A DNA stretch of 64,000 nucleotides, taken from assembly GCF_042676085.1 (NCBI RefSeq), contig NZ_JBHTKH010000001.1:62001-126000 (forward strand), read 5' to 3'. The DNA comes from Terrabacter terrigena (GTDB lineage Bacteria > Actinomycetota > Actinomycetes > Actinomycetales > Dermatophilaceae). Shown here piece by piece: positions 55,415 to 63,821 of this stretch. Under the pieces are notes generated by a model. That model saw only the letters and a program-made list of their open reading frames with translations. It was not told where the DNA came from and did not search any database. The position numbers and the translations under genes are program-made. Each line of letters begins with the position of its first letter. The first letter of the stretch is position 1.

Positions 55415-55503
55415 GTTCGGCGCGCGTCACGCCAGGACCGACGAGCGAGGCGAGCGCAGCGAGCGAGCCGAGGAGGGAAGGCGTGACGTCAGGCGCGCCG
55501 AAC
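55415..55503. repeat. Interrupted inverted repeat between fadD and the radical SAM gene
   Basis: GTTCGGCGCGC (55415-55425) pairs with GCGCGCCGAAC (55493-55503), and GTCACGCC (55426-55433) with GGCGTGAC (55480-55487), with five unpaired bases on the right side. The 46-base loop is itself rich in GAGCGAG/GCGAGCG repeats. Probably the fadD terminator or a degraded repeat element. Confidence 0.6.
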
Positions 55504-55529
55504 ACGGCGAGCGGAGCGAGCCAGATGGC

Positions 55530-57383
55530 TCAGTACATGGCATCGAGATCTGCCTGGTGCTTCTCGGTCACTGCCTTGCGGCGCAGCTTCATGCTGGGCG
55601 TGAGGTCGCCATCCTCGATGGTGAGGTCCTTGTCGAGGATGGTGAACTTCTTGATCGTCTCCCAGCGGTTGAGTCCGTCGTTGAGCCGGTCGACGTAGCC
55701 CTGCACGAGCTTCCGTGCCTGCGGCGAGAGGACGACCTCGGCGTACGGCCGGCCCTCCAGCCCCACGGTCGGAGCCCACGCGGCCACGGCGTCGGGGTCG
55801 AGCGTGACGAGCGCGGTCGCGTAGTTGTGCCCGGCGCCGTGCACGAGGAACTGGCTGACGAAGGGGCAGAGGCCCTTGAAGCGTGCCTCGATCTCGGCAG
55901 GCGCGATGTACTTGCCGCCCGAGGTCTTGAAGACGTCCTTCTTGCGGTCGGTGACGTAGAGGAAGCCACGGTCGTCGATGCGGCCGATGTCGCCGGTGTG
56001 GAACCACCCGTCCTCGGTCAGCACCTCGGCCGTGGCCTCGGGGTTGTTGTGGTAGCCGCGCATCACGCCGGGGCCCTTGACGAGGATCTCGCCGTCCTCG
56101 TCGGCGATGCGCACCTCGGTTCCGGGCAGCGGCCAGCCGACCGAGCCGTACTGGTAGGAGCCGTGCGCGGGCGGGTTGACCGTCGTGCCCGACGACGTCT
56201 CGGTGAGGCCGTAGCCCTCCTGGACGAGCAGGCCGACCGAGCCGAACCAGCGGGCCACGTCGGCGTTGAGGGGCGCCGAGCCGCTGATCATGAAACGCAC
56301 CCGGCCACCGAAGCGCTCCTGGACCTTGTGCAGCACGAGCTTCGTCGCGAGGTCGTGCCGGCGCTTGAGGCCCGGTGAGGGCTGCTCCCCGCGGGCCTGC
56401 ACGTCGCGCATCTCGCCGCCGACCTTGAGGGCCCAGTCGATGAGCTTCTTCTTGATGCCCTTCTCGCCGGCGAACATCAGCGCGATGCGGCCGCGGGCCT
56501 TCTCGAAGATGCGCGGCGGGCCGGCCATGAAGGTCGGCTTGATGACGGCCATGTTGTCGACGATCTTGTCGACCCGGCCGTCGACGGCCGTCGGGAAGCC
56601 GATCTGCAGACCGGTGGCGACGAGCATCTTGCCGAAGACGTGCGACAGGGGCAGCCAGAGGAACTGCAGGTCGTCCTTGGTGAGGGTGCCGATCGCGTCG
56701 ATGACCGCGCCCTCGTAGACGACGCTGTCCTGCACGAGGCGCACGCCCTTGGGCCGGCCCGTGGTGCCGGAGGTGTAGATGACGACCGCGAGGTTGTCGG
56801 GGCCGAGCTGGTCGATGCGTGAGTCGACGAGGTCGGGCGTCGCGGCGAGCCACTCCCGGCCCCGCTCGGCGAGCTCGTCGGTGGTGATGACCCAGCCGTC
56901 GTCGCTCGCGCTGCCGGTCAGGGCGATGACCTGGCGCACGCGGGGGATCTCGGAACGAACGTGCTGGAGCTTCGCGACCTGCTCGTCGTTCTCGGCGAAG
57001 ACGATGCCGCTGCCGGAGTCGGCGAGGATGTACGCGACGTCCTCGGCGATCGTCGTCGGGTAGACCGTCGTGGTGGCACCGCCTGCGCAGATGACCGCCA
57101 GGTCGGCGAGGATCCACTCGAGCCGCGTCGTGGACGCGATGGCGACGCGGTCCTCGATCTCGACCCCCAGGCTGATCAGGCCCGCCGCCCACTGCTCGAC
57201 GACCTCGTGCGTCTGGGCCCACGTCAGGGTGGTCAGCTCGCTCGACCCCTCGGCGAAGTGGAGGTAGGCGGGCGCGTCGGGCGTGGAACGCACCCGGTTG
57301 CGGAAGAGCGCGCCCACGCTGGGTGCGCGCCCGTCGAGCACGTCCTGGTCGACGTCGCGGTCGGCGAGTGCCTGGAGGGGCAT
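55530..57383 (-). CDS. fadD: Long-chain acyl-CoA synthetase
   Basis: A 617-residue ANL-superfamily enzyme. Motif A1-like IYTSGTTGRPKGVRLV, a SHVFGKM segment, YGLTETSSGT, DGWFHTGDIG, and DRKKDVFKTSGGKYIAP (the ligand/hinge region with the catalytic Lys near the end). It activates fatty acids to acyl-CoA through an acyl-AMP. Start ATG 57383. It lies upstream of the radical SAM gene and downstream of rodA, apparently as its own unit. Confidence 0.93.
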   Translation of the reverse strand: MPLQALADRDVDQDVLDGRAPSVGALFRNRVRSTPDAPAYLHFAEGSSELTTLTWAQTHEVVEQWAAGLISLGVEIEDRVAIASTTRLEWILADLAVICAGGATTTVYPTTIAEDVAYILADSGSGIVFAENDEQVAKLQHVRSEIPRVRQVIALTGSASDDGWVITTDELAERGREWLAATPDLVDSRIDQLGPDNLAVVIYTSGTTGRPKGVRLVQDSVVYEGAVIDAIGTLTKDDLQFLWLPLSHVFGKMLVATGLQIGFPTAVDGRVDKIVDNMAVIKPTFMAGPPRIFEKARGRIALMFAGEKGIKKKLIDWALKVGGEMRDVQARGEQPSPGLKRRHDLATKLVLHKVQERFGGRVRFMISGSAPLNADVARWFGSVGLLVQEGYGLTETSSGTTVNPPAHGSYQYGSVGWPLPGTEVRIADEDGEILVKGPGVMRGYHNNPEATAEVLTEDGWFHTGDIGRIDDRGFLYVTDRKKDVFKTSGGKYIAPAEIEARFKGLCPFVSQFLVHGAGHNYATALVTLDPDAVAAWAPTVGLEGRPYAEVVLSPQARKLVQGYVDRLNDGLNRWETIKKFTILDKDLTIEDGDLTPSMKLRRKAVTEKHQADLDAMY

Positions 57384-57518
57384 GTGGACTCCTTCGTCAC
57401 TGGCGGCGGCCCGTCATCGGCGTCTGCGGGCACCCGCCATGCCGGGATGATGTCAACAATCCACCCGGCAGTCACGCATCCGTGGCGCTTCGACACCGCA
57501 CCGTGACCGCCGGGTAAC

Positions 57519-58634
57519 TTAGCGGCGCCCCGGCGGCGACGCCGACGCGACGTTGCCCACGAGTCCTAGCGCGATCCACGACGCGATGAGCGACGAGCCG
57601 CCGCTCGAGACGAAGGGCAGCGGCAGACCCGTGACGGGCATGACGCCGAGGTTCATCCCGATGTTCTCGAAGGCCTGCACGCCGAACCACACACCCACAC
57701 CGATGGCGACGAGTCGTCCGAAGGCGTCGGCCCGGCGCGCCACGACGACGCAGCGCACGACGATGAACCCGATGAGCAGCACCAGGCCGGCGGCGCCCAG
57801 GAAGCCGAGCTCCTCGCCCGCCACGGAGAAGACGAAGTCGGTCTCCTGGAAGGGGATGAAGCCGCCCTGCGTCTGCCGGCCCTCGAAGAGGCCCTGACCG
57901 CCCAGCCCACCCGAGCCGATCGCGATCCGCACCTGCCGGGTCTGGTAGCCGATGCCCTCGGGGTCGAGCGACGGGTCCAGGAAGGCCCGCAGGCGGTTGC
58001 GCTGGTAGCCCGAGAGCACCGGCGTGAGGAAGGCCGCGGCGACCGCTGCACCCCCGGCGACGAGCACGCCGACGGTCCACAGGGCGGGAGCACCGGCCGC
58101 CGCGATGATGACCACCGACAGCGCGACGAGCACGAGCGCCGAGCCGAGGTCGGGCTGGGCCAGCACCAGCACGACGGGGACGCCGGCCACCAGCCAGGCC
58201 AGGGCGACGTCACGGTGGCGCTGCGGCATACGGCGGTCGGCCCGCTCGGCCAGCAGCATGGCCATCCCGATCGCGAGGGCGACCTTCATCAGCTCCGACG
58301 GCTGCAGGGTCATCCCGCCCGGCAGCCTGATCCACGAGCGTGACCCGTTGACGGTGGACCCGAGCGGCGAGACGACGGCCACGAGGCCGAGGACGGCCAG
58401 CCCGTAGACGATCGGCGCGAGGGCTCGCACGGCACGCACGTCGAGCCTGGTGACGACGACGGCGCACACCACGCCCACGGCGAGCGAGACGAGCTGCTTG
58501 AGGGCCGCTGTGCCGTCGGCGTCGGCGCGCGTGGCGGACCAGACGAGCACGACGCCGACGAGGGACAGCCCTGCCGCGCCGATGAACAGGCCGAGGTCGA
58601 CCCGCAGCCACGACGGTCGAGTGCGCGACGGCAC
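57519..58634 (-). CDS. rodA: RodA/FtsW-family SEDS glycosyltransferase
   Basis: A 371-residue SEDS protein with about ten helices. The signatures are NGSRSWIRLPGGMTLQPSELMKVAL, LVLAQPDLGSALV, FQETDFVFSVAGEELGFLGA and the C-terminal NIGMNLGVMPVTGLPLPFVSSGGSS. RodA polymerises glycan during elongation with PBP2. The GTG at 58634 is my choice; the frame continues upstream without a good start. It is 15.5 kb away from mrdA, though the two are usually adjacent. Downstream is fadD, upstream ribF. Confidence 0.93.
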   Translation of the reverse strand: MPSRTRPSWLRVDLGLFIGAAGLSLVGVVLVWSATRADADGTAALKQLVSLAVGVVCAVVVTRLDVRAVRALAPIVYGLAVLGLVAVVSPLGSTVNGSRSWIRLPGGMTLQPSELMKVALAIGMAMLLAERADRRMPQRHRDVALAWLVAGVPVVLVLAQPDLGSALVLVALSVVIIAAAGAPALWTVGVLVAGGAAVAAAFLTPVLSGYQRNRLRAFLDPSLDPEGIGYQTRQVRIAIGSGGLGGQGLFEGRQTQGGFIPFQETDFVFSVAGEELGFLGAAGLVLLIGFIVVRCVVVARRADAFGRLVAIGVGVWFGVQAFENIGMNLGVMPVTGLPLPFVSSGGSSLIASWIALGLVGNVASASPPGRR

Positions 58635-58660
58635 CCGCCTGCCTGCGCTCCCGCGGACGG

Positions 58661-59632
58661 TCAGGACGGCACGATCGCCGAGAGGATCTCGCGACACCGT
58701 TCCACGTCCTGCGCCATCTGCTCGACGAGCGCGTCGATGGACTCGAATCTCAGCGTCGGACGCAGGTGGTCGACGAACTCGACGGCGACCCGCTCGCCGT
58801 AGAGGTCGAGGTCGGTGCGGTCGAGGACGTACGCCTCGACCCGGCGCTGGTGGCCGTCGAACGTGGGGTTGGTGCCGACCGACACCGCGGCGGGCAGCGA
58901 CCGGTCGGGGTCGGAGGGGTCGAGCCCGAGGCGCAGCAGCCAGCCGGCGTAGACACCGTCGGCGGGCACGAGGCCCTCGTGGTCCTGCGACAGGTTGGCC
59001 GTCGGGTAGCCGAGCTCGCGGCCACGGTGGTCGCCGTGCACGACGGTGCCGGTGACCCGGTGCGGGCGCCCGAGGATCTGTGCCGCATGGGCGACGTTGC
59101 CGGCCAGGATCTCCGAGCGCAGCTGTGTCGAGCTCCACCGGGCACCGACGGCCACGCCCTCGCCGATGTCGTCGAGCGCGATGACCTCGAAGCCGTCGGC
59201 GGCCCCGAGCTCGCGCAGGGTCTCGACGTCGCCGGAGTTGCGCACACCGAAGCGGGTGTCCTTGCCCACGACGACGGCCGCGGCACCGAGCGCCTCGACG
59301 AAGGTCGAGCGCACGAACTCCTCGGGGGTCTGCTGGGCGAAGTCGGCGGTGAACTCGATGACGAGCACCGCGCCGATGCCCACGGACTCGAGCGCGTCGA
59401 GCCGCTGCTCGAGCGACATGACGGCCGCAGGGGCACGATCGGGGTAGAGCACCGCGATGGGGTGCGGCTCGAAGGTGACGGCGACGGGCAGGGCGTCACG
59501 CTCGGCCGCCTCGCGCACGACCCGGGTCAGCACCTCACGGTGCCCGCGGTGCACCCCGTCGAAGTTGCCGAGGGTGACGACGGTGGGCCCGAGGTCGCTC
59601 GGGATGTCGTCGGGTCCGTACCAGCGCTGCAC
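58661..59632 (-). CDS. ribF: Bifunctional riboflavin kinase/FAD synthetase
   Basis: A 323-residue enzyme. FAD synthetase part with VVTLGNFDGVHRGHREVL, VTFEPHP and the VVGKDTRFGV segment. C-terminal riboflavin kinase part with VHGDHRGRELGYPTANL and FDGHQRRVEAYVLD. It makes FMN and FAD from riboflavin. The start is likely GTG 59632 (VQRWYG); GTG 59641 is possible. It follows truB by 44 bp. Confidence 0.93.
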   Translation of the reverse strand: MQRWYGPDDIPSDLGPTVVTLGNFDGVHRGHREVLTRVVREAAERDALPVAVTFEPHPIAVLYPDRAPAAVMSLEQRLDALESVGIGAVLVIEFTADFAQQTPEEFVRSTFVEALGAAAVVVGKDTRFGVRNSGDVETLRELGAADGFEVIALDDIGEGVAVGARWSSTQLRSEILAGNVAHAAQILGRPHRVTGTVVHGDHRGRELGYPTANLSQDHEGLVPADGVYAGWLLRLGLDPSDPDRSLPAAVSVGTNPTFDGHQRRVEAYVLDRTDLDLYGERVAVEFVDHLRPTLRFESIDALVEQMAQDVERCREILSAIVPS

Positions 59633-59676
59633 GGCGACCACTGTAGTGGCCGGGTTCTCGGGCTCGCGCACGCTGG

Positions 59677-60627
59677 TCAGACGGGGGCGCCCGACGAGAC
59701 GAAGACCACCTTGGCCCGTGCCGTCGTGCGGGTCTCGTCGAGCACGGCGACGAGGCGGCCCTCGGGGTCGATCGCTGCCACGGCCTCGCACCAGCCCGGC
59801 CCGCTGGGGATGCGCTGGCCGTGGCTCAGCCGCAGGGCGTCCGCGGCCGACACCTCGTGGACGGGGAGCTGGGCGCGGGCCGCCTCGGCGATCGGGAGCA
59901 GCCGTATGCCGGACGGCCCCTGCGCCTCGGCCGTGGCCGTGAGCGCGTCGAGCGAGAGGGCCTGGTCGAGGCCGAACCGGCCGACCCGGGTGCGACGCAG
60001 CGCCGTGAGGTGCCCGCCGACGCCCAGCGCCGCCCCCAGGTCACGGGCCAGCGCGCGCACGTAGGTGCCGGAGGAGACGTCGACCTCGACGTCGACGTCG
60101 ACGACGTCGATCGGTGGACCGACCTCGACGGTCTCGGTGCCGGGTCGCACCCCGAGCACCTCGAACCGGCTCACGGTGACCGGTCGGGGTGGCAGCTCGA
60201 CGGTGTCGCCCTGCCGCACCCGCGTGTAGCTGCGCACGCCCTTGACCTTGATGGCGCTGACCGCGCTCGGCACCTGCTCGATGTCACCCGTCAGGGCCGC
60301 GACGGCTGCCGGGAGCGCCGCCTCCAGCGCCGGCACGTCGTCGACGCCCAGCGCCTCGGTGGCCTCCCCCTCGGCGTCGTCGGTGAGGGTCGACATGCCC
60401 AGACGGATCGTGGCGGCATACGACTTGTCACAGCCCACGAGGAACGTGAGCAGCTTGGTGCCACGGTCGACACCGAGGACGAGCACGCCGGTCGCCATCG
60501 GGTCGAGCGTGCCGGCGTGGCCGACCCGACGGGTGCCGCAGAGACGGCGTGCGCGTGCCACGACGTCGTGGCTGGTCCACCCGGCCGGCTTGTCGACGAC
60601 GAGCAGGCCACCCGACCCGTCGGTCAT
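59677..60627 (-). CDS. truB: tRNA pseudouridine(55) synthase
   Basis: A 316-residue enzyme. GLLVVDKPAGWTSHDVV and GTRRVGHAGTLDPMATGVLVLGV (with the catalytic Asp), KSYAATIRLGMSTLTDD and the TSGTYVRALARDLG segment are TruB signatures. It forms pseudouridine 55 in the T loop of tRNA. It overlaps rbfA by four bases and carries two octamers. Confidence 0.96.
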   Translation of the reverse strand: MTDGSGGLLVVDKPAGWTSHDVVARARRLCGTRRVGHAGTLDPMATGVLVLGVDRGTKLLTFLVGCDKSYAATIRLGMSTLTDDAEGEATEALGVDDVPALEAALPAAVAALTGDIEQVPSAVSAIKVKGVRSYTRVRQGDTVELPPRPVTVSRFEVLGVRPGTETVEVGPPIDVVDVDVEVDVSSGTYVRALARDLGAALGVGGHLTALRRTRVGRFGLDQALSLDALTATAEAQGPSGIRLLPIAEAARAQLPVHEVSAADALRLSHGQRIPSGPGWCEAVAAIDPEGRLVAVLDETRTTARAKVVFVSSGAPV

Positions 60628-61166
60628 CGTGCGTCGACGTCGGCGTCCACCCCACCGGCCGTGAGGTCGCGGACGCCGTCGCTCGTGTTGTCGAGGTCAC
60701 TACCGAGGTCGCTGCCGAGGTCGCCGTCGAGGTCGTCGTCGAGGCGCTCGGCGGGCTTGCGGTAGGGGTCGGCGTCGCCCGCGGGCTTGGCGTTCGCCGC
60801 CGCCCGGGCGAGCTCGGCGTCGCGGGCGCGTGTCTGCGCGACGAGGTCCTCGAGGTGCGCGGCGCCCTCTGGCAGCGCGTCGGCGATGAACTCGACGGAC
60901 GGCGTGAGGCGGATGCCGATGCCCCGGCCCACGGCGGAGCGGATGCGTCCCTTGTTGGCCTCGAGCACGTCGGCCGTGGCCTTGCGCTCCTCGTCGGTGC
61001 CGAAGACCGTGTAGAAGACCGACGCGTGCTGGAGGTCTCCGGTGACGCGGGCGTCGGTGATGGTGACGAAGCCGAGGCGTTCGTCCTTGAGCCGGAACTC
61101 GAGGTACTCGGCGACGATGACCTTGATCCGGTCGGCGATCTTGCGGGCGCGGGCGGGGTCAGCCAT
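60624..61166 (-). CDS. rbfA: Ribosome-binding factor A
   Basis: A 180-residue protein. RARKIADRIKVIVAEYLE, RLGFVTITDARVTGDLQHASVFYTVFG and GIGIRLTPSVEFI are RbfA signatures. The C-terminal tail (about residues 135-180) is an acidic repeat (DDDLDGDLGSDLGSDLD) longer than usual. RbfA matures the 30S subunit in the cold. infB, its usual upstream neighbour, is not present; the divergent stressosome operon starts 208 bp away. Confidence 0.94.
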   Translation of the reverse strand: MADPARARKIADRIKVIVAEYLEFRLKDERLGFVTITDARVTGDLQHASVFYTVFGTDEERKATADVLEANKGRIRSAVGRGIGIRLTPSVEFIADALPEGAAHLEDLVAQTRARDAELARAAANAKPAGDADPYRKPAERLDDDLDGDLGSDLGSDLDNTSDGVRDLTAGGVDADVDAR

Positions 61167-61373
61167 GACTACCTCTGCTTTCGTGTGTCGTGCGGTCGGA
61201 CCGGTCCGAGCCGGCCGACGTGTGATCACCCTAGTAGCGGGCTGCCGCCGCCGCGCATTCCCACCCTGCGTGAGCGACCGACCGGTGTGCCGCTCGGCGT
61301 CTCCTTGCGGAGGACTCCTACCCGGTTCGCGTGCGCACGAGGACTCCCCCGCTCCAACGGGTACGAGGTGCTC

Positions 61374-62462
61374 GTGGGCGGTGCCGACTCCGACCCCGAC
61401 GACCGCTCGGCCGACGGACCGGCCCAGGCGATCGCGGACCTGATTCCGATCGTGCGCCGCGTCGTCGGCGGACGGGTCGGCGCTCACCCTGCCGCCGAGG
61501 ACCTCGTGCAGGAGACCCTGGCGCGCGTCCTCGCCGCGACCGCCAGGATCGAGCCGGGCATGCTCGAGCCGTACGCGATCGTGACGGCCCGCAACGTCGT
61601 GGCCTCGATGTGGCGCGACGAGGACCGCAGGCGGCGCAACCAGCACCGGGTCGTCGACCTCAGCGAGCCGGACTCGCCCGAGGCGCGCCTCGTCCTCGAC
61701 GAGGAGCAGGGCGCCATGGCGCAGGCCCTGGAGCGCCTCACCGAACGCGAGCGCCGCACCCTGCTCGCCCACGAGGTCGGTGGGACCGACACCCGGACGC
61801 TGGCGCAGCAGGCAGGAAGCACGGCGGGCGCCGTTGCGGCACAGCTGAACCGGACCCGGGCACGGCTGCGGGTCGAGTACCTGCTGGCGTCCCGCCAGGT
61901 CGAGCCGCCCACCGATCAGTGCCGTCCGGTGCTCATCGCCCTGAGCAGGGCGGACCAGCGGCGCCAGCGCGAGGTCGGGGCCGCCCAGCACCTGCTCGAG
62001 TGCGAGGTCTGCGCCGAGCTCAGCGAACCGCTGCTGGAGCGCGGACAGCCGCGTGACGACACCCTGCGCATCCCCATCACCTCCGACCCCGACATCGTCG
62101 CGGCGCGCACGGCCGCCCGCAGCCTCGCCTCGACCCTCGCGTTCGGTCCGACGGACCTCACGGTCATCGCCACAGCCGTCTCCGAGGTGTGCCGCAACAT
62201 CGTGCGCTTCGCCGGGTCGGGTGAGCTCGTCGTCGAGCTGCTCGAGGCGCCACGGCGTGGCCTGCAGGTCGTCGCCCGTGACGCTGGGCCCGGGATCGAC
62301 GACGTCGACGCCGCGATGACCGATGGCCACAGCACGTACGGCGGGCTGGGCCTCGGGCTGCCCGGGGTGCGCCGGCTGATGGACGAGTTCGCGGTCGTGA
62401 GCGAGCCCGGCCACGGGACGACAGTGACCATGACCAAATGGGAGAGGAACGACCATGGCTGA
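61374..62462 (+). CDS. ECF-like sigma factor fused to a zinc anti-sigma motif and an RsbT-type kinase
   Basis: A 362-residue single polypeptide. Residues about 18-85 form a sigma-70 region 2 (AEDLVQETLARVLA, YAIVTARNVVASMWRDEDRRRR). Residues about 113-170 form a region 4 helix-turn-helix (ALERLTERERRTLLAHEVGG to LNRTRARLRVEYL). Then Cys183, His206, Cys210, Cys213 (HLLECEVC) match the C-x22-H-x3-C-x2-C pattern of ZAS anti-sigma domains. Residues about 225-362 form an RsbT-like HATPase with ISEV-type N-box (AVSEVCRNIVRFAG), DAGPGIDD and STYGGLGLGLPGVRRLMDEF. Start GTG 61374 after CGAGG; GTG 61368 is possible. Overlaps rsbR by eight bases. The fusion is unusual; a role as output of a stressosome is inferred. 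Confidence 0.8.
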   Translation: MGGADSDPDDRSADGPAQAIADLIPIVRRVVGGRVGAHPAAEDLVQETLARVLAATARIEPGMLEPYAIVTARNVVASMWRDEDRRRRNQHRVVDLSEPDSPEARLVLDEEQGAMAQALERLTERERRTLLAHEVGGTDTRTLAQQAGSTAGAVAAQLNRTRARLRVEYLLASRQVEPPTDQCRPVLIALSRADQRRQREVGAAQHLLECEVCAELSEPLLERGQPRDDTLRIPITSDPDIVAARTAARSLASTLAFGPTDLTVIATAVSEVCRNIVRFAGSGELVVELLEAPRRGLQVVARDAGPGIDDVDAAMTDGHSTYGGLGLGLPGVRRLMDEFAVVSEPGHGTTVTMTKWERNDHG

Positions 62463-63405
62463 GCAGTCGGACGGGCGGACGCAGCAGAGCGCGCCCACCG
62501 AGGAGGCGAACACCGTCACTCCGGACAGAACGCCGGACGACGGGGACAGTTCGAGGGGCAACGGTGAGCACCTGCTCCCGCAGCTCGTCGCTCACCTGCG
62601 GGAGCACCGGACCCGCTTGCGCGAGGAGTGGTCCGAGCGCATCCAGGAGGCGCACCTGCTGACGGCGATGACTCCCAAGGAGATGGCTGCCGAGACCACC
62701 TCGGTCTACGACAACTACGTCGAGGTGCTGGAGACCGGCAGCGTGGGCGCACTGCAGCAGTACGCCCGCGACCTGTCGGAGCGGATCATCCCCCGTGGGG
62801 TCGAGACCCACGAGGTCGTCGGCATCGTGCTGCTGTTGCGCGACGTGCTCGCGCGCTCGCTCTTCGAGAAGTACCAGCGGGACTTCGCGCTGCTCAACGA
62901 GGTGCTCGACGCGTACGAGCCCGCGGCCAACCGGATCGCCAACACGGTCGCCGTCAGCTTCGTGGAGGAGCGCGAGCGCGTCATCCGGCAGCAGCAGGAC
63001 GCCATCCGCGAGCTGTCGACGCCCGTGCTCCCGGTGCGTGAACGCCTGCTCATCCTGCCGATCATCGGGGTGCTCGACAGCGAACGGGCGCGGCAGCTCA
63101 CCGAACAGCTGCTCTCGGGCATCCGCAAGCACCGCGCCAAGGTCGTGGTCATCGACATCACCGGCTCGCCGGACGTCGACGAGACCGTGGCCAACCACCT
63201 CGTCCAGACCGTCGACGCGTCACGCCTCATGGGTGCGAGCGTCATCATCACAGGGCTGTCCCCGAAGATCGCCCAGACCCTGGTCACCATCGGCGTGGAC
63301 CTGAGCAAGATGAACACGATCGGCGACCTGCAGGGCGGCCTGGAGGAGGCGGAGCGTCTGCTCGGCTACACCGTGACCCGGAAGGAGGGCAGCAGCGGAT
63401 CGTGA
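62455..63405 (+). CDS. RsbR-type stressosome protein with STAS domain
   Basis: A 316-residue protein. Low-complexity leader (residues 1-35), an RsbR N-terminal helical sensor (REEWSERIQEAHLLTAM, VYDNYVEVLETG, VVGIVLLLRDVLARSLF), and a STAS domain (about residues 195-305) with LPIIGVLDSERARQL and VVVIDITGSPDVDETVANHL. The phospho-threonine position of B. subtilis RsbR (Thr171) corresponds to Thr236 here, and Thr275 (PKIAQTLVTIGVD) may match Thr205. These are the targets of RsbT kinase. The gene starts eight bases before the end of the fusion gene. Confidence 0.9.
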   Translation: MAEQSDGRTQQSAPTEEANTVTPDRTPDDGDSSRGNGEHLLPQLVAHLREHRTRLREEWSERIQEAHLLTAMTPKEMAAETTSVYDNYVEVLETGSVGALQQYARDLSERIIPRGVETHEVVGIVLLLRDVLARSLFEKYQRDFALLNEVLDAYEPAANRIANTVAVSFVEERERVIRQQQDAIRELSTPVLPVRERLLILPIIGVLDSERARQLTEQLLSGIRKHRAKVVVIDITGSPDVDETVANHLVQTVDASRLMGASVIITGLSPKIAQTLVTIGVDLSKMNTIGDLQGGLEEAERLLGYTVTRKEGSSGS

Positions 63406-63821
63406 ACGGAGGACCGGCGCTGGTGTCGATCATGCGGCAGGGAGCCACCCTGATCGCATCGATCCACACTGCCCTGGACGACTCCGAGCTGGTCCGTTTC
63501 GAGCACGACCTCGTCGCGCAGATCGGTGAGCACCGCTCCAGCGGCGTCATCATCGACGTAGCCGCCCTGGACGTCATCGATTCCTTCGCGGCCCACACGC
63601 TGCGCCGGATCGCCGAGATGGCCCGCCTCCGCGGCGCACGCACCGTCGTGGTGGGCATCCGGCCCGAGGTCGCGTTCGCGATGGTGCGCCTCGGGATGCA
63701 GCCCGCCGCAGGTGGCGGTCAGGTGACCACCGCGCTCGACCTCGAGGAGGGCCTGGCTCTTCTCGGGGCGCCGCAGCCCGGCGGCTCCTCCGGGGGCTAC
63801 CCCGGCGGCAGGTGGCCGTGA
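63402..63821 (+). CDS. RsbS-type STAS protein
   Basis: A 139-residue single STAS domain with a Gly/Pro-rich tail. The phospho-serine region IDVAALDVIDSFAAHTL has Ser61, matching Ser59 of B. subtilis RsbS. RsbS scaffolds the stressosome and holds RsbT until it is phosphorylated. GTG 63402 overlaps the rsbR stop (GTGA) and the stop overlaps the next gene. Confidence 0.9.
   Translation: MNGGPALVSIMRQGATLIASIHTALDDSELVRFEHDLVAQIGEHRSSGVIIDVAALDVIDSFAAHTLRRIAEMARLRGARTVVVGIRPEVAFAMVRLGMQPAAGGGQVTTALDLEEGLALLGAPQPGGSSGGYPGGRWP

Noticed and set aside
61300..61350. Paired gaggactcc motifs as an autoregulatory site of the sigma fusion
   Set aside because: Two copies at 29-bp spacing without symmetry or known consensus; too little to separate from chance.
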